The notes: a model not told the origin generated them from the letters alone. Shown: positions 28,385 to 40,033, numbered from the stretch's first letter. The stretch is DNA of 64,000 nucleotides from Flavobacterium weaverense (GCF_003688495.1 NZ_REFH01000009.1:434001-498000); one strand, 5' to 3'. Program-made: numbers and translations.

Positions 28385-31027
28385 CTATTCGTCAGAATCA
28401 TCTTCTTCCGACTCGTCTTCTAATTCTTCTTCAACATCAGTTTCATCCTCATCATCTTCCTCTTCAGCACCTTCGTCTTCAAGAACTTCTAATACTGGTT
28501 TAACTCTTTCGATAGCTTCTGTTTCAATTACGTTTCCATCTTCATCAACTACAACTTCAACTACATCATCTTTCATTACTTTAGTAACTGCAGCGATTGA
28601 GTCTTTACCTTTAAGGTTGATTAACTTAACTCCTTGAGTAGCACGTCCCATAACGCGTAAATCTTCAATAGCCATTCTTATTGTCAATCCTGATTTATTA
28701 ATAATCATTAAATCATCTGCATCAGTAACTGCATTTATCGAAATTAACTTACCTGTTTTCTCAGTAATATTTAAGGTTTTAACTCCTTTACCACCACGGT
28801 TTGTGATTCTATAAACATCTTCGCCGTCTTCAACAAGTTTTGTACGTTTACCGTAACCGTTTTCAGTAACAACTAAGATCTGAGAATCATTGATATTTTC
28901 CTTATCTACAGTAACCATACCAATTACTTCATCAGTATCATCTTTTAACGTAATTCCACGAACTCCAGAAGCAGTTCTACCCATTGGACGAGTCTTAGTT
29001 TCTTCAAAACGAACCAATTTGCCTGACTTAACGGCTAAAATGATTTGGCTTTCACCATTTGTCAATTTTGCTTCTAAAAGTTCATCACCTTCCTTAATTG
29101 TAATTGCAGCAACACCATTAACTCTAGGTTTAGAATATTTCTCTAAAGATGTTTTCTTAACCTGACCTTTTTTGGTCACCATAATAAGATTATGACTAGT
29201 GATATAATCTTTATCTTTTAAATCTTGAGTACAAATGAAAGCTTTCACTTTATCGTCGCTTTCAATATTTACTAAGTTTTGAATCGCTCTTCCTTTAGCA
29301 GTTTTACTTCCCTCTGGAATTTCGTATACACGCATCCAGAAACATTTTCCTTTTTGAGTAAAGAACATCATGTACTGGTGATTTGTAGCGACAAACATGT
29401 GTTCTAAGAAATCTTGATCTCTTGTTCCAGCGCTTTTTTGCCCTACTCCTCCTCTATTTTGTGTTTTATACTCTGTAAGGTTGGTACGTTTGATATAACC
29501 TGCGTGAGAAATTGTAATAACCACATTTTCATCCGCAATCAAATCTTCGATACTTACATCTCCACCAGAATATTCAATAATTGAACGACGCTCATCTCCG
29601 TATTTTTCACGAATTTCGATTAGCTCCTCTTTTATCAAATTTGTTCTTAAATCAACATTTTCTAATAATGCTTTTAAGTGTGCAATCAATTTCATCAACT
29701 CTTCATATTCAGCTCTCAACTTGTCTTGTTCAAGACCAGTCAATTGACGCAAACGCATTTCTACAATAGCACGCGCTTGAATATCTGATAATTCAAATCT
29801 TTTCATTAATTTTTCACGAGCTTCCTCTGTATTTTTCGAACTTCTAATTAAAGCGATTACTTCGTCAATATTGTCAGAAGCAATAATTAAACCTTCTAAA
29901 ATATGCGCGCGTTCTTCTGCTTTACGCAATTCAAAACGAGTTCTTCTTACTACAACATCATGGCGGTGCTCTACAAAATAGTGAATCATTTCTTTTAGAT
30001 TCAACATTTGTGGACGACCTTTAACTAATGCAATATTATTTACACTAAAAGAAGACTGAAGTTGTGTGTATTTGTATAACGTATTTAAAACTACGTTAGG
30101 AGTAGCATCACGTTTCAAGATGTAAACGATACGCATACCGTTTCTATCTGATTCATCACGAATATTTGCTATTCCATCTATCTTTTTATCATTAACTAAG
30201 TCGGCAGTACGTTTAATCATATCTGCTTTGTTAACTTGGTATGGAATCTCAGTTACAATGATACATTCTCTACCATCAACTTCTTCAAAACCAACCTTTG
30301 CACGCATTACAACACGTCCTCTACCTGTTTTGAAAGCTTCCCGAACTCCATCGTAACCGTAAATAACTCCACCCGTAGGAAAATCTGGTGCTTTAATATA
30401 ATTCATCAATTCATCGATTTCGATTTCATTGTTGTCCATAAAAGCTAACGTACCATTGATTACTTCCGTCAAGTTGTGCGGCGGCATATTTGTTGCCATA
30501 CCCACTGCAATTCCTGTTGCTCCGTTAATTAACAAAGTAGGAACTCTTGTTGGCATTACTTTTGGCTCATATAAAGTATCGTCAAAATTCAATTGAAAAT
30601 CAACTGTCTCTTTTTCGATATCAGCCATAATTTCTTCCGAAATCTTGCGCATTCTAGCTTCTGTATAACGCATTGCAGCTGGACTATCTCCATCTACAGA
30701 TCCAAAGTTACCTTGACCATCCACTAATAAATAACGTAAACTCCATTCCTGAGCCATACGAACCATGGCGTCATAAACAGAAGTATCTCCGTGTGGGTGA
30801 TACTTACCTAAAACTTCACCGACAATTCTGGCGGATTTTTTATGGGCTTTATTTGAAAAAACTCCTAAATCATACATTCCGTAAAGAACCCTTCTATGAA
30901 CAGGCTTCAAGCCATCTCTAACATCTGGAAGTGCCCTTGATACAATTACTGACATCGAGTAATCGATGTAAGCTGATTTCATTTCATCTTCTATGTTAAT
31001 AGGAATTAACTTTTCTCCTTCAGACAT
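28385..31027 (-). CDS. gyrA: DNA gyrase subunit A
   Basis: The 880-residue breakage-reunion subunit of gyrase works with GyrB to introduce negative supercoils. The N terminus has the catalytic tyrosine Y121 in [10 protein letters not shown] and the quinolone region [10 protein letters not shown] (78-87), where Thr rather than Ser occupies the E. coli 83 position with Asp four residues later, the normal quinolone-binding pair. Six beta-pinwheel blades follow from about 510, including the GyrA-box-like [10 protein letters not shown] segment. The last 45 residues are almost entirely Asp/Glu, typical of flavobacterial GyrA. It diverges from clpC. Confidence 0.97.
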   Translation of the reverse strand: MSEGEKLIPINIEDEMKSAYIDYSMSVIVSRALPDVRDGLKPVHRRVLYGMYDLGVFSNKAHKKSARIVGEVLGKYHPHGDTSVYDAMVRMAQEWSLRYLLVDGQGNFGSVDGDSPAAMRYTEARMRKISEEIMADIEKETVDFQLNFDDTLYEPKVMPTRVPTLLINGATGIAVGMATNMPPHNLTEVINGTLAFMDNNEIEIDELMNYIKAPDFPTGGVIYGYDGVREAFKTGRGRVVMRAKVGFEEVDGRECIIVTEIPYQVNKADMIKRTADLVNDKKIDGIANIRDESDRNGMRIVYILKRDATPNVVLNTLYKYTQLQSSFSVNNIALVKGRPQMLNLKEMIHYFVEHRHDVVVRRTRFELRKAEERAHILEGLIIASDNIDEVIALIRSSKNTEEAREKLMKRFELSDIQARAIVEMRLRQLTGLEQDKLRAEYEELMKLIAHLKALLENVDLRTNLIKEELIEIREKYGDERRSIIEYSGGDVSIEDLIADENVVITISHAGYIKRTNLTEYKTQNRGGVGQKSAGTRDQDFLEHMFVATNHQYMMFFTQKGKCFWMRVYEIPEGSKTAKGRAIQNLVNIESDDKVKAFICTQDLKDKDYITSHNLIMVTKKGQVKKTSLEKYSKPRVNGVAAITIKEGDELLEAKLTNGESQIILAVKSGKLVRFEETKTRPMGRTASGVRGITLKDDTDEVIGMVTVDKENINDSQILVVTENGYGKRTKLVEDGEDVYRITNRGGKGVKTLNITEKTGKLISINAVTDADDLMIINKSGLTIRMAIEDLRVMGRATQGVKLINLKGKDSIAAVTKVMKDDVVEVVVDEDGNVIETEAIERVKPVLEVLEDEGAEEEDDEDETDVEEELEDESEEDDSDE

Positions 31028-31283
31028 AAGTTGTTATATTAAAAAATTATATTAGTTTCAAAACGTGCCAATATACATCTTTTTGAAATTTTTTGGCCCA
31101 TTTTAGCAGACTTATTTCAATGATTTATCAACAAAAGAATCTCACTATTTAGTTGATAATTTAAGGTAAATTTAACGCTGCAGTTATGATATTTTTTGTC
31201 TATTAGCTGACAAGACTAGTAATGGGAATACTTTTTGTTTTCCAATCACTAATTCACTAAATTTACGATATCAAATATATATT

Positions 31284-33830
31284 ATGGATGATAATTTTTC
31301 ACCGCGAGTAAAAGATGTTATAACCTATAGCAAGGAAGAAGCTTTGCGATTAGGACACGACTTTATAGGCACGGAACATTTAATGCTAGGTATTCTAAGA
31401 GATGGTAACGGAAAAGCAATTCAAATATTGAACAATCTCAATGTTGATTTAGACCATTTGCGTAGAAAAGTAGAAATCCTTAGTCCTGCCAGCACAAGTG
31501 TAGAAGTTAATATTGAAAAGAAGAATCTACATTTAACACGCCAAGCGGAAAGAGCCTTAAAGACGACTTTCTTAGAAGCTAAAGTATTTCAAAGTTCTTC
31601 AATAAGTACTGCACATCTCTTGTTGTGCATACTCAGAAACGAAAACGATCCAACAACAAAGCTATTGAATAAATTGAAAATCGATTATGATTTAGCTAAA
31701 GAAAATTATATAAATATGACTCCAAACGAAGAAGATTTTATCGAAAAATCCCCGCGAAATGAATCGTATAATGACGATTCAGGACAAGATGACAGTCTTA
31801 AAGAAGGAACTTTTAATAATCCCGCCAACAAATCAAACAAAAAATCGAAGACTCCTGTTTTAGATAATTTTGGGAGAGATTTAACAGAAATGGCTGAGGA
31901 AGGAAAACTTGATCCAGTTGTAGGACGTGAAAAAGAAATTGAGCGTGTTTCTCAAATTTTAAGCCGTCGTAAAAAGAACAATCCACTATTAATTGGAGAA
32001 CCTGGAGTTGGAAAATCTGCTATTGCAGAAGGTTTAGCGCTTCGTATTATTCAAAAGAAAGTATCTCGAACATTATTCAATAAACGCGTAGTTACTTTAG
32101 ATCTAGCCAGCCTTGTTGCTGGAACTAAATACCGTGGACAGTTTGAAGAACGTATGAAAGCTGTTATGAACGAATTAGAGAAAAATGATGACATCATTCT
32201 TTTTATAGACGAAATTCATACAATTGTTGGTGCCGGTGGTGCAACAGGTTCTTTGGATGCATCCAATATGTTTAAACCTGCGTTAGCACGTGGAGAAATT
32301 CAATGTATCGGTGCTACGACTTTAGACGAATACCGCCAATATATAGAAAAAGATGGAGCTTTAGAGAGACGTTTCCAAAAGATAATTGTAGAACCAACTT
32401 CTGTTGAAGAAACGATTACAATTTTGCACAATATTAAAAACAAATACGAAGACCACCACAATGTTACATACACTGATGATGCAATCGAAGCTTGTGTTAA
32501 ATTAACGGATAGGTATATGTCTGAGCGCTTTTTACCTGACAAAGCTATTGATGCTTTAGACGAAGCAGGTTCAAGAGTTCACATTACAAATATTGAAGTT
32601 CCAAAGCAAATTTTGGATCTTGAACGTCAGTTAGAAGATGTTCGCGAACTTAAAAACGTTGTTGTAAAGAAACAAAAGTACGAAGAAGCAGCTAAGCTTA
32701 GAGATGACGAAAAACGAATTGAAAAAGATTTGGCAGTCGCACAAGAGCAATGGGAAGAAGACGCTAAAAATAATCGTATTGAAGTGACTGAAGACAATGT
32801 TGCTGATGTCGTTTCAATGATGAGTGGTATTCCTGTAAATAGAATTGCACAAACAGAAAGTAACAAGTTAGCTAAATTACCAGAACTTATTGAAGGTAAG
32901 GTAATTGGACAAAGAGAAGCAGTTATGAAAATTGCACGATCGATACAAAGAAATCGTGCGGGATTAAAAGATCCAAATAGACCAATTGGTTCATTTATTT
33001 TCTTGGGACAAACTGGTGTTGGAAAAACGCAATTAGCTAAAGTACTGGCTAAAGAATTATTCGATTCTGAAGATGCGCTAATCCGTATCGACATGAGTGA
33101 ATACATGGAGAAGTTTGCAATTTCTAGACTTGTGGGAGCGCCTCCAGGATATGTAGGTTATGAAGAAGGTGGACAGTTAACGGAAAAAGTAAGAAGGAAA
33201 CCTTATTGTGTTGTGCTTTTAGATGAAATTGAAAAAGCGCACCCTGATGTTTTTAACATGCTTTTACAAGTATTAGATGACGGTTATTTAACGGATAGTT
33301 TAGGACGAAAAATCGACTTCAAAAACACTATAATTATCATGACTTCAAATGTTGGAGCCAGACAATTAAAAGATTTCGGACAAGGTGTTGGTTTTGGAAC
33401 TGCTGCGAAAGTAGCTCAGGCTGATGATAATTCGAAAAGTATTATCGAAAACGCATTGAAAAAAACTTTTGCTCCTGAATTCTTAAATAGGATCGATGAC
33501 GTAATTGTATTTAATGCTTTAGAAAAAGAGCATATTGATTTAATTATAGAAATTGAATTGAAAAAACTATATGCTCGTGTAGCAGAATTAGGATATCAAT
33601 TGAATCTTTCTGCTGAAGCAAAAGCATTTATTGCTGACAAAGGTTTTGATAGACAATTTGGCGCAAGACCTCTTAAAAGAGCAATTCAGAAATATGTTGA
33701 AGACGCACTAGCGGAAGAAATAATTACTTCTAAAATTGCTTCTGGTGATGAAATTTTCATGGATATTGAGGAAGGAGCTTCAGAGCTAACTGTTCAAGTT
33801 CATAAAGCTGGAGAACCAACTAATTTATAA
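31284..33830 (+). CDS. clpC: ATP-dependent Clp protease ATP-binding subunit ClpC
   Basis: The 848-residue class I Hsp100 unfoldase feeds substrates to ClpP. It has two Clp-N repeats (about 1-145), a first AAA module with Walker [10 protein letters not shown] and Walker [10 protein letters not shown], a middle coiled-coil containing the UVR-type motif [19 protein letters not shown] (ClpC rather than ClpA or ClpB), and a second AAA module with [12 protein letters not shown] and [15 protein letters not shown] linker rich in Asp/Ser/Asn separates the N domain from the first ring. It is alone, with a strong terminator behind it. McsA/McsB partners are not adjacent. Confidence 0.95.
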   Translation: MDDNFSPRVKDVITYSKEEALRLGHDFIGTEHLMLGILRDGNGKAIQILNNLNVDLDHLRRKVEILSPASTSVEVNIEKKNLHLTRQAERALKTTFLEAKVFQSSSISTAHLLLCILRNENDPTTKLLNKLKIDYDLAKENYINMTPNEEDFIEKSPRNESYNDDSGQDDSLKEGTFNNPANKSNKKSKTPVLDNFGRDLTEMAEEGKLDPVVGREKEIERVSQILSRRKKNNPLLIGEPGVGKSAIAEGLALRIIQKKVSRTLFNKRVVTLDLASLVAGTKYRGQFEERMKAVMNELEKNDDIILFIDEIHTIVGAGGATGSLDASNMFKPALARGEIQCIGATTLDEYRQYIEKDGALERRFQKIIVEPTSVEETITILHNIKNKYEDHHNVTYTDDAIEACVKLTDRYMSERFLPDKAIDALDEAGSRVHITNIEVPKQILDLERQLEDVRELKNVVVKKQKYEEAAKLRDDEKRIEKDLAVAQEQWEEDAKNNRIEVTEDNVADVVSMMSGIPVNRIAQTESNKLAKLPELIEGKVIGQREAVMKIARSIQRNRAGLKDPNRPIGSFIFLGQTGVGKTQLAKVLAKELFDSEDALIRIDMSEYMEKFAISRLVGAPPGYVGYEEGGQLTEKVRRKPYCVVLLDEIEKAHPDVFNMLLQVLDDGYLTDSLGRKIDFKNTIIIMTSNVGARQLKDFGQGVGFGTAAKVAQADDNSKSIIENALKKTFAPEFLNRIDDVIVFNALEKEHIDLIIEIELKKLYARVAELGYQLNLSAEAKAFIADKGFDRQFGARPLKRAIQKYVEDALAEEIITSKIASGDEIFMDIEEGASELTVQVHKAGEPTNL

Positions 33831-33850
33831 ATTTAGTTTCAAATAATTAT

Positions 33851-33889
33851 AATAAACCCGTTACGTTTTCATAACCTAACGGGTTTATT
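33851..33889 (+). terminator. Intrinsic terminator of clpC
   Basis: AATAAACCCGTTA and TAACGGGTTTATT form a 13-bp perfect stem with a T-rich tail. Confidence 0.88.
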
Positions 33890-33927
33890 CTTTATGTTAA
33901 ATAGTCTTTTTTTCGAAAACTAATATT

Positions 33928-33935
33928 TACATTTG
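33928..33935 (+). promoter_or_regulatory. Putative -7 box for the rimB-rimK fusion gene
   Basis: TACATTTG matches TAnnTTTG, 32 bp before the ATG. The -33 TTG is not obvious. Confidence 0.4.
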
Positions 33936-33967
33936 GTTTAGAAAAATGATTAAATTAAAATCAATAT

Positions 33968-35338
33968 ATGTCAGATAATAAAGTCATTCTAGGGAGTGAA
34001 GAGTGGTGCTCTTTTCCAGAATTAGGAATTCCTACTATAAAAGCGCGTGTAGATTCAGGTGCGAAAACATCAGCGCTACATGCCATAAATATTGCGCCGT
34101 TTATTAAAAACGAAGCCAACTGGGTGAAATTTGACATTAATCCAATCCAGAATAACTTAAAAACGGTAATTCACTGTGAAGCAAAACTAATTGACAAGCG
34201 AATTGTGAAAAGTTCAAGCGGATTTAGAGAGCAACGTTATGTTATTCAAACAAATCTCCAAATTGGAAATTCTTCTTGGCCAATAGAAATGACATTGACA
34301 AATCGCGATTCTATGGGATTCAGAATGCTTTTAGGTCGTGAGGCAATGAGCGGAAGAGTTTTAGTGGATCCAGAGCAAAAGTATCTTCTGGGCCAACCAA
34401 CAACGGACACTTTAAAAGAATTATACAAGAATTCTGAGAAAGCAAGTTCAGGACTTCGAATAGGACTTTTAGCTAGCAATCCAGAACTATACAGCAATAA
34501 GCGAATCATGGAAGCCGGTGAAATGCGAGGTCACGAAATGCACTTTTTGAATATCAAAGAATGCTACATGAAATTGGACGCAAAAACTCCAGAAATTCAC
34601 TATCGTGGTGGTAAAATATTGAATCAATTTGACGCAATTATTCCGAGGATAAGACCAAGTATCACGTTCTACGGCTGTGCATTAACTAGACAATTTGAAG
34701 CACTGAAAGTATATTGCTTAAATTCATCGCATGCTATTACACAGTCTCGTGACAAACTGTATTCATTACAATTACTTTTAAATCATGGTGTCGAAATTCC
34801 TACCACAGGATTTGCAAATTCACCTTTGGATACCGATGATTTAATAAAAATGGTAGGTGGGCCACCTTTAATTGTAAAATTATTAGAAGGAACTCAAGGA
34901 AAAGGAGTTGTATTAGCAGAAACAAAAAAAGCAGCTGAAAGTGTTATTAATGCATTCAAAAGTCTAAATGCTAATATTTTAGTGCAAGAATTTATTAAGG
35001 AAGCAAATGGTAAAGATATTCGATGCTTTGTAATTGATGGTAAAGTAGTTGCTGCTATTCAGCGCGAAGCAATGCCAGGCGAGTTTAGAGCAAATATACA
35101 TCTCGGCGGAACCGCTTCGATTATAAAAGTAACTGCAGAAGAGAAACGCATCGCTATAAAGGCAACTAAAGCAATGGATCTAAAGGTAGCAGGTGTCGAT
35201 ATTATTCGTTCTTCAAAAGGTCCGCTTTTACTTGAAGTAAACTCTTCTCCTGGATTAGAAGGAATTGAAGGCGCAACTAATAAAGACATTGCAGGTGAGA
35301 TGATTAAAGCTATTGAGAAAAACTTCAAACTAAAATAA
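33968..35338 (+). CDS. rimK: Fusion of RimB-type retropepsin-like domain with RimK-type ATP-grasp glutamate ligase
   Basis: The 456-residue product has two parts. Residues about 5-145 are an ATP-dependent-zinc-protease/RimB domain (PF05618 type) with the aspartyl-protease-like motif [13 protein letters not shown] (D29-S-G) and [11 protein letters not shown]. Residues about 160-456 are RimK: an N-terminal preATP-grasp segment, [14 protein letters not shown], the ATP-binding [34 protein letters not shown] and the metal-binding [14 protein letters not shown]. RimK adds glutamates to the C terminus of ribosomal protein S6 in proteobacteria; RimB regulates it there. The target in this organism is unproven. 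It is followed by DUF421 and OsmC genes. Confidence 0.9.
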   Translation: MSDNKVILGSEEWCSFPELGIPTIKARVDSGAKTSALHAINIAPFIKNEANWVKFDINPIQNNLKTVIHCEAKLIDKRIVKSSSGFREQRYVIQTNLQIGNSSWPIEMTLTNRDSMGFRMLLGREAMSGRVLVDPEQKYLLGQPTTDTLKELYKNSEKASSGLRIGLLASNPELYSNKRIMEAGEMRGHEMHFLNIKECYMKLDAKTPEIHYRGGKILNQFDAIIPRIRPSITFYGCALTRQFEALKVYCLNSSHAITQSRDKLYSLQLLLNHGVEIPTTGFANSPLDTDDLIKMVGGPPLIVKLLEGTQGKGVVLAETKKAAESVINAFKSLNANILVQEFIKEANGKDIRCFVIDGKVVAAIQREAMPGEFRANIHLGGTASIIKVTAEEKRIAIKATKAMDLKVAGVDIIRSSKGPLLLEVNSSPGLEGIEGATNKDIAGEMIKAIEKNFKLK

Positions 35339-35358
35339 TCAGAGAATTTAGTGGCGCT

Positions 35359-35877
35359 ATGATCGATCCATATCTTGATATAATAATTCGCAGTGCTGCC
35401 GTCTACTTTTTCATGGTGATAGCATTGCGCATTTTCGGCAAGAAGGAATTATCGCAATTAAACACCGCCGATGTTATTCTGATATTATTGATAAGCAATT
35501 CGGTTCAAAATGCAATGGTTGGAAACAACACGACTTTATGGGGTGGATTAGCCGCAGCCTCTGTGCTTTTCTTTATCAATTTTATATTAAAAAAATTGAT
35601 GTTTAAAAATAAAAAGTTCAGTGATCTCATGCAAGAAAAGCCAGAGATATTAGTACATAATGGAACTTTAGATTTCAAAATATTAAGCAAGTTAAACATT
35701 ACCTCTGACGAACTGAAAGAAGCGATGCGTGAACACGGAATTGAATACTTTAAAGACGTAAAGCTTGCTATGCTTGAGATTGATGGTAATATTAGTATTA
35801 TTTCAGGTGTGGAAAATTTGAAGCAAACGTATCACAGACGTAAGCACGCTCACAAAAGCTTAAGCGGAAGTATTTAG
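35359..35877 (+). CDS. DUF421/YetF-type membrane protein
   Basis: The 172-residue protein has three membrane helices (about 8-25, 36-52, 58-78), including the family motif RIFGKKELSQLNTADVILILLISNSVQNAMVGNN, then the cytoplasmic YetF domain with MQEKPEILVHNGTLDFKIL and the C-terminal LAMLEIDGNISI. It is shorter than the two-domain YetF proteins of Bacillus, but matches the compact form common in Bacteroidetes. The molecular role is unknown. It starts 20 bp after the rimB-rimK fusion and is likely in the same operon. Confidence 0.85.
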   Translation: MIDPYLDIIIRSAAVYFFMVIALRIFGKKELSQLNTADVILILLISNSVQNAMVGNNTTLWGGLAAASVLFFINFILKKLMFKNKKFSDLMQEKPEILVHNGTLDFKILSKLNITSDELKEAMREHGIEYFKDVKLAMLEIDGNISIISGVENLKQTYHRRKHAHKSLSGSI

Positions 35878-35964
35878 AAGAAAATAACAACTACTCAAAC
35901 CTTGTGAAAATTAGGCACTATAAATAATTTTCATTCTGTTTTTCGAAAAAAAAAACACTTTACT

Positions 35965-36360
35965 ATGGATAAAATTACTGCACATATAGGATCAGCGTTT
36001 TACAAAACGGAAATTAAGTCAGCAACAAATACTATTATTTCAGACGAGCCTAAAAGCGATGGAGGAATGGATTTAGGTTTTTCGCCTTATGAGTTGCTGG
36101 CTTCTTCGCTAGCTGCTTGCACTTGCATCACTTTAAGAATGTACGCTAATAGAAAAGGCTGGGAATTACAAGATATTAAAGTAGAAGTGAACATAGTAGA
36201 AGAAGCTGAGGAAAAGAAAACAACGATAATTAGATCTATTGAATTATTTGGAAGTTTAGATACGGAGCAAAAGAAAAGATTACTAAATATTGCTAACAAG
36301 TGTCCAGTTCACAATATTTTGACAAATACTATCGAAGTCAAAACCGATATTATCCAATAG
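35965..36360 (+). CDS. OsmC family peroxiredoxin-like protein
   Basis: The 131-residue OsmC/Ohr fold protein has the two active-site cysteines: one in LAACTCITLRMYANRKGW (the LAAC cysteine near 52) and one in NKCPVHNIL near 112. The glycine-rich LGFSPYELLASSLAA entry to the first cysteine is typical of the YhfA-like subgroup. Members reduce organic hydroperoxides using dihydrolipoamide or similar thiols. It lies 87 bp after the DUF421 gene, with a perfect-stem terminator behind it, so it may be the last gene of that transcript. Confidence 0.88.
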   Translation: MDKITAHIGSAFYKTEIKSATNTIISDEPKSDGGMDLGFSPYELLASSLAACTCITLRMYANRKGWELQDIKVEVNIVEEAEEKKTTIIRSIELFGSLDTEQKKRLLNIANKCPVHNILTNTIEVKTDIIQ

Positions 36361-36395
36361 TATTATTTAAGATAATGTTAATCACCTTGAGTAAA

Positions 36396-36427
36396 CAAAG
36401 AAGCCATTCGTAAGAATGGCTTCTTTG
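36396..36427. terminator. Bidirectional terminator between osmC-like and pit genes
   Basis: CAAAGAAGCCATTC and GAATGGCTTCTTTG form a 14-bp perfect stem with GTAA loop, between two convergent genes. Confidence 0.88.
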
Positions 36428-36447
36428 CTTTTAAAATGTATCAAATA

Positions 36448-37794
36448 CTAAAGAAAGATACTTAAAACATAATATATTATCGCTGCTAAAATAGCTGAAA
36501 TAGGAATTGTTAAAACCCAAGCCCATAACAAACTTACCGTCATTCCCCAACGAACTGCAGAAACTCTTTTGGTTAATCCTACTCCAATAATAGAACCAGT
36601 GATAGTATGTGTAGTACTTACAGGCACTCTGAAATGCTCCGTAAAGTATAATGTTAATGCTCCCGCTGTTTCTGCTGCAACTCCTTCAAAAGAAGTTACT
36701 TTAGTAATCTTGGAACCCATAGTTTTTACAATTTTCCAACCTCCGCTTAATGTTCCAGCTGCAATAGCAGAATAACACGCTAGAGGAATCCATTCTGGCA
36801 TTTTAAAATCACCATCAGCGTTTGGCAAGACTACATCTAACCAATCCGGTAAACTATCTTGCGTGATTCCGCTCGTGTGAATGTAAACGGTAACCGCTGC
36901 TGCAATGATTCCCATTACCTTTTGCGAGTCATTACCACCGTGACCTAAACTAAAAGCTGCAGATGAAATTAATTGCATCTTTTTTAACCAATAATTGGAT
37001 TGATGTAAATTTAAACTACTAAAGGTCAAGCAAAAACCGCTAACCGAAAGTACAATAAACGCGACTAAAAACCATTTAATATTATGCGACTCTAGAGCGA
37101 TACTCCAAAAATGAGAGTCGAATCTAGGTTTCTTTATTTGTTCGTAGTATATCATTTGGCTTTCGACAAACCAAATAGTTAATAGCATTAAACCAATAGT
37201 AAAAAGCTTTGGATAAATACTTTTCTTAGAAGCGTTAAGAAGCCAAATCGATATTAAATAAGAGATTAGCGCCCCTAGAAGAGGAGCTATAACTATAAAA
37301 GCAATAATAATTAAAACTCCTGAAGGAAAACCTCCTTCAATACCTGGAGTATACCAGTTTACTGTATTATACCAATAAGCAGAATGAGTTTCAGCGCCAT
37401 CTATAACTGTATATTCAAAAAAACCATGAACTGCAATAGCGTGAGCAATAGCAGCACCAGCAAAACCACCAATTAAAGTGTGAGAAGAACTAGAAGGAAT
37501 TCCTTGCCACCAAGTAAATAGATTCCAAATTATCGCTGCAATAACTCCTGCAAGAATTACAACCAAATCTATTTCTAATGTATTTGCAGTTTTTGCAACC
37601 GTATCAGCTACACCAAAACCAAAAACCCAATAGGCTAAAAAGTTAAAAAAAGCAGCCCAAACAACTGCTTGGAAAGGAGTTAATACCTTAGTAGCAACAA
37701 CCGTTGCAATAGCATTAGCAGCATCGTGAAAACCATTGATGTAATCAAAGATTAAAGCTAAAACTATGATAACTATAAGTAGAGTAAATTCCAT
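36448..37794 (-). CDS. pit: PiT-family inorganic phosphate transporter
   Basis: The 448-residue polytopic membrane protein has the duplicated PiT signatures: DYINGFHDAANAIATVVATKVLTPFQAVVWAA near the N terminus and SSAAFSLGHGGNDSQKVMGIIAAAV in the second half, plus the paired IPSSSSHTLIGGFAGA and VPVSTTHTITGSIIGVG loops. It imports phosphate, usually as metal-phosphate with protons. The DUF47 partner lies 30 bp upstream on the same strand, the standard Pit operon order. Confidence 0.93.
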   Translation of the reverse strand: MEFTLLIVIIVLALIFDYINGFHDAANAIATVVATKVLTPFQAVVWAAFFNFLAYWVFGFGVADTVAKTANTLEIDLVVILAGVIAAIIWNLFTWWQGIPSSSSHTLIGGFAGAAIAHAIAVHGFFEYTVIDGAETHSAYWYNTVNWYTPGIEGGFPSGVLIIIAFIVIAPLLGALISYLISIWLLNASKKSIYPKLFTIGLMLLTIWFVESQMIYYEQIKKPRFDSHFWSIALESHNIKWFLVAFIVLSVSGFCLTFSSLNLHQSNYWLKKMQLISSAAFSLGHGGNDSQKVMGIIAAAVTVYIHTSGITQDSLPDWLDVVLPNADGDFKMPEWIPLACYSAIAAGTLSGGWKIVKTMGSKITKVTSFEGVAAETAGALTLYFTEHFRVPVSTTHTITGSIIGVGLTKRVSAVRWGMTVSLLWAWVLTIPISAILAAIIYYVLSIFL

Positions 37795-37824
37795 AATTAC
37801 AATTTCAGAATAAAACGGATTAAA

Positions 37825-38469
37825 TTAAGAATGTTTTACAGAAATTGACTCCAGAACACTTGCTACACTTTTACATTTATCAGCAGCATTTTCTAGAACA
37901 GAAAGAACTTCCTTGTACTTAATAATGTTTTTAGCATCAGTTTCATTTTCGAATAAATCAAGAACTGCTTTATCGTAAACATTATCTGATTTATTTTCTA
38001 GCTTGTTGATTCGAACGATAGCATCAGTGATGTTTTTCATTTTTTTCAAATCTCTCAACTCTCTAACAGCAACATCAATATTTTGACAAGCCTCAAGATT
38101 TATTTCTGTTAATTTTCGAATTGACTTTGTAATCTTGTCAACTTGATACAATCTCATCCTACTCGCAGCACCGTGAAGGTAATCAGCAACATTGTCAATA
38201 GAAGTAATTAACGCGTGAATATCTTCTCTATCAAAAGGAGTAATAAAATTTCTACTTAATTCTAAATTAGTTTGGCGCGTGATGTCCTCCCCTTTTTGTT
38301 CTAAAGTATCAATCTTTTGAAAAAGAACTTCGCGCTCTTTTAAAGGCAGATTCACAGCTTCGTGTAAATTTGTCGCAATCTCAATTAAATTGCTAGACGC
38401 TTGTTCGAAAAGAGGAAAGAATTTTTTATCCTTAGGAACTAGAAACTGGAAAAAGTTATTTATGTTCAT
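37825..38469 (-). CDS. DUF47/PhoU-like Pit accessory protein
   Basis: The 214-residue, almost all-helical cytoplasmic protein follows the PhoU/DUF47 pattern, with LEQKGEDITRQTNLELSRNFITPFDREDIHALITSIDNVADYLHGAA containing the metal-binding E/D-rich helices. DUF47 proteins regulate the adjacent Pit carrier. It is the promoter-proximal gene of the pair with pit, spaced 30 bp. Confidence 0.92.
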   Translation of the reverse strand: MNINNFFQFLVPKDKKFFPLFEQASSNLIEIATNLHEAVNLPLKEREVLFQKIDTLEQKGEDITRQTNLELSRNFITPFDREDIHALITSIDNVADYLHGAASRMRLYQVDKITKSIRKLTEINLEACQNIDVAVRELRDLKKMKNITDAIVRINKLENKSDNVYDKAVLDLFENETDAKNIIKYKEVLSVLENAADKCKSVASVLESISVKHS

Positions 38470-38518
38470 TTACTTTTAATTTAGTGCGACAAAATTACTG
38501 CATTCTTGACTTTTAATG

Positions 38519-40033
38519 TTAAGTTAATATTAACAAATCAGTTTCGATCTGAAAAGTATTTAAAAAATTAACCGTCTTTTCAATATCATAGTGTAAAATT
38601 CTGTCTTCTTTAATAAAAGGGACCTCTTCACGATACGCACTCAAAAACATTTCTATAAAATCACTTGACTGTAAAGGACGTCGATATTCTATCGCTTGAG
38701 AGGCATTCATCAATTCAATTGCTAAAATTCGCTCTAAATTATCTAAAACGCGCAGCGCCTTTGTTGCCGCATTTGCTCCCATGCTTACGTGATCTTCCTG
38801 TCCATTACTAGAAACAATGCTATCAATGCTTGCTGGTGTTGCTAATTGTTTATTTTGACTTGCTATACTTGCTGCGGTATATTGTGGAATCATCAAACCA
38901 GAGTTTAAACCGGGATTATCAACTAAAAACGCAGGAAGATTTCTAGTTCCTGATATCAATTGATAGGTTCTTCTCTCCGAAATACTTCCTAATTCAGCTA
39001 AGGCAATGGCCATAAAATCTAAGGCTAAAGCCAAAGGTTGTCCGTGGAAATTTCCACCAGATATAATTTGGTCACTTTCAATAAATATATTTGGATTATC
39101 TGTAACAGAATTTATTTCAGTTTTAAACACTTTTTTGACATATTCAATGGCATCTTTTGATGCTCCGTGTACTTGTGGCATACATCTAAAAGAATATGGA
39201 TCTTGAACATGTGCTTTTGTTTGCCCTATAATTTCACTTCCTTCAAGAAAACCTTTAATGCGCTTTGCAGTTACAATCTGTCCTTTATGAGGTCTTATAA
39301 AATGGATTAGCTCATGGAAAGGTTCTATTCTACCGTCAAAACCTTCTAGAGAAATTGTTCCTATTAAATCAGCTAAATAAGAAAATTTGCTAACTTTCAT
39401 TAAAATGTGAGCTCCATAAGCGCTCATAAATTGTGTTCCGTTTAACAATGCTAATCCTTCTTTTGACTGTAGCATTATTGGTTCCCAATTAAATGCTTTC
39501 ATTACCACACTAGTGTGAACTTTTTTCCCTTCATAATACACTTCACCTTCACCAAGTAATGGTAATGACAAATGCGCTAAAGGTGCTAAGTCACCAGATG
39601 CTCCTAGAGATCCTTGCGTATAAATTACAGGTAAAATATCATTATTATAGAAAGCAATTAAACGTTCTACTGTTTGTAATTGAATTCCGGAGTGTCCGTA
39701 ACTTAAAGACTGAATTTTCAACAATAACATCAGTTTTACAATATGACTTGGAACTTCTTCACCTGTGCCACATGAATGTGATTTGACAAGATTTTCTTGG
39801 AGTTTAGATAAGTTCTCGTTCGATATTTTCACGTTACAAAGCGAACCAAAACCTGTATTAATACCGTAAATAGCATCAGATTGTGAAGCCATTTTTTTGT
39901 CTAAATAGTCTCGGCATTTTTGAATATTTATTTTTGCCTCTTCAGACAAAGATAATTCTTTATGATGTGATATAATTTCCTCTAAAGATTCCAAGCTAAG
40001 TAATTCAGTACTAATATAATGCGTATTGTCCAT
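38519..40033 (-). CDS. hutH: Histidine ammonia-lyase family (HAL/PAL/TAL) enzyme
   Basis: The 504-residue MIO enzyme has the self-cyclising ASG at 145-147 in GSLGASGDLAPLAHLSL, the catalytic tyrosine in YGINTGFG (Y56), and QDHVSMGANAATKAL near the C terminus. The selectivity position reads KSHSCGTGE (S85-H86), closer to histidine lyases than to the Phe/Tyr forms, so deamination of histidine to urocanate is favoured. Aromatic-lyase activity for pigment synthesis is a remaining alternative. No hutU, hutI or hutG is adjacent. It diverges from the threonine operon leader. Confidence 0.88.
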   Translation of the reverse strand: MDNTHYISTELLSLESLEEIISHHKELSLSEEAKINIQKCRDYLDKKMASQSDAIYGINTGFGSLCNVKISNENLSKLQENLVKSHSCGTGEEVPSHIVKLMLLLKIQSLSYGHSGIQLQTVERLIAFYNNDILPVIYTQGSLGASGDLAPLAHLSLPLLGEGEVYYEGKKVHTSVVMKAFNWEPIMLQSKEGLALLNGTQFMSAYGAHILMKVSKFSYLADLIGTISLEGFDGRIEPFHELIHFIRPHKGQIVTAKRIKGFLEGSEIIGQTKAHVQDPYSFRCMPQVHGASKDAIEYVKKVFKTEINSVTDNPNIFIESDQIISGGNFHGQPLALALDFMAIALAELGSISERRTYQLISGTRNLPAFLVDNPGLNSGLMIPQYTAASIASQNKQLATPASIDSIVSSNGQEDHVSMGANAATKALRVLDNLERILAIELMNASQAIEYRRPLQSSDFIEMFLSAYREEVPFIKEDRILHYDIEKTVNFLNTFQIETDLLILT

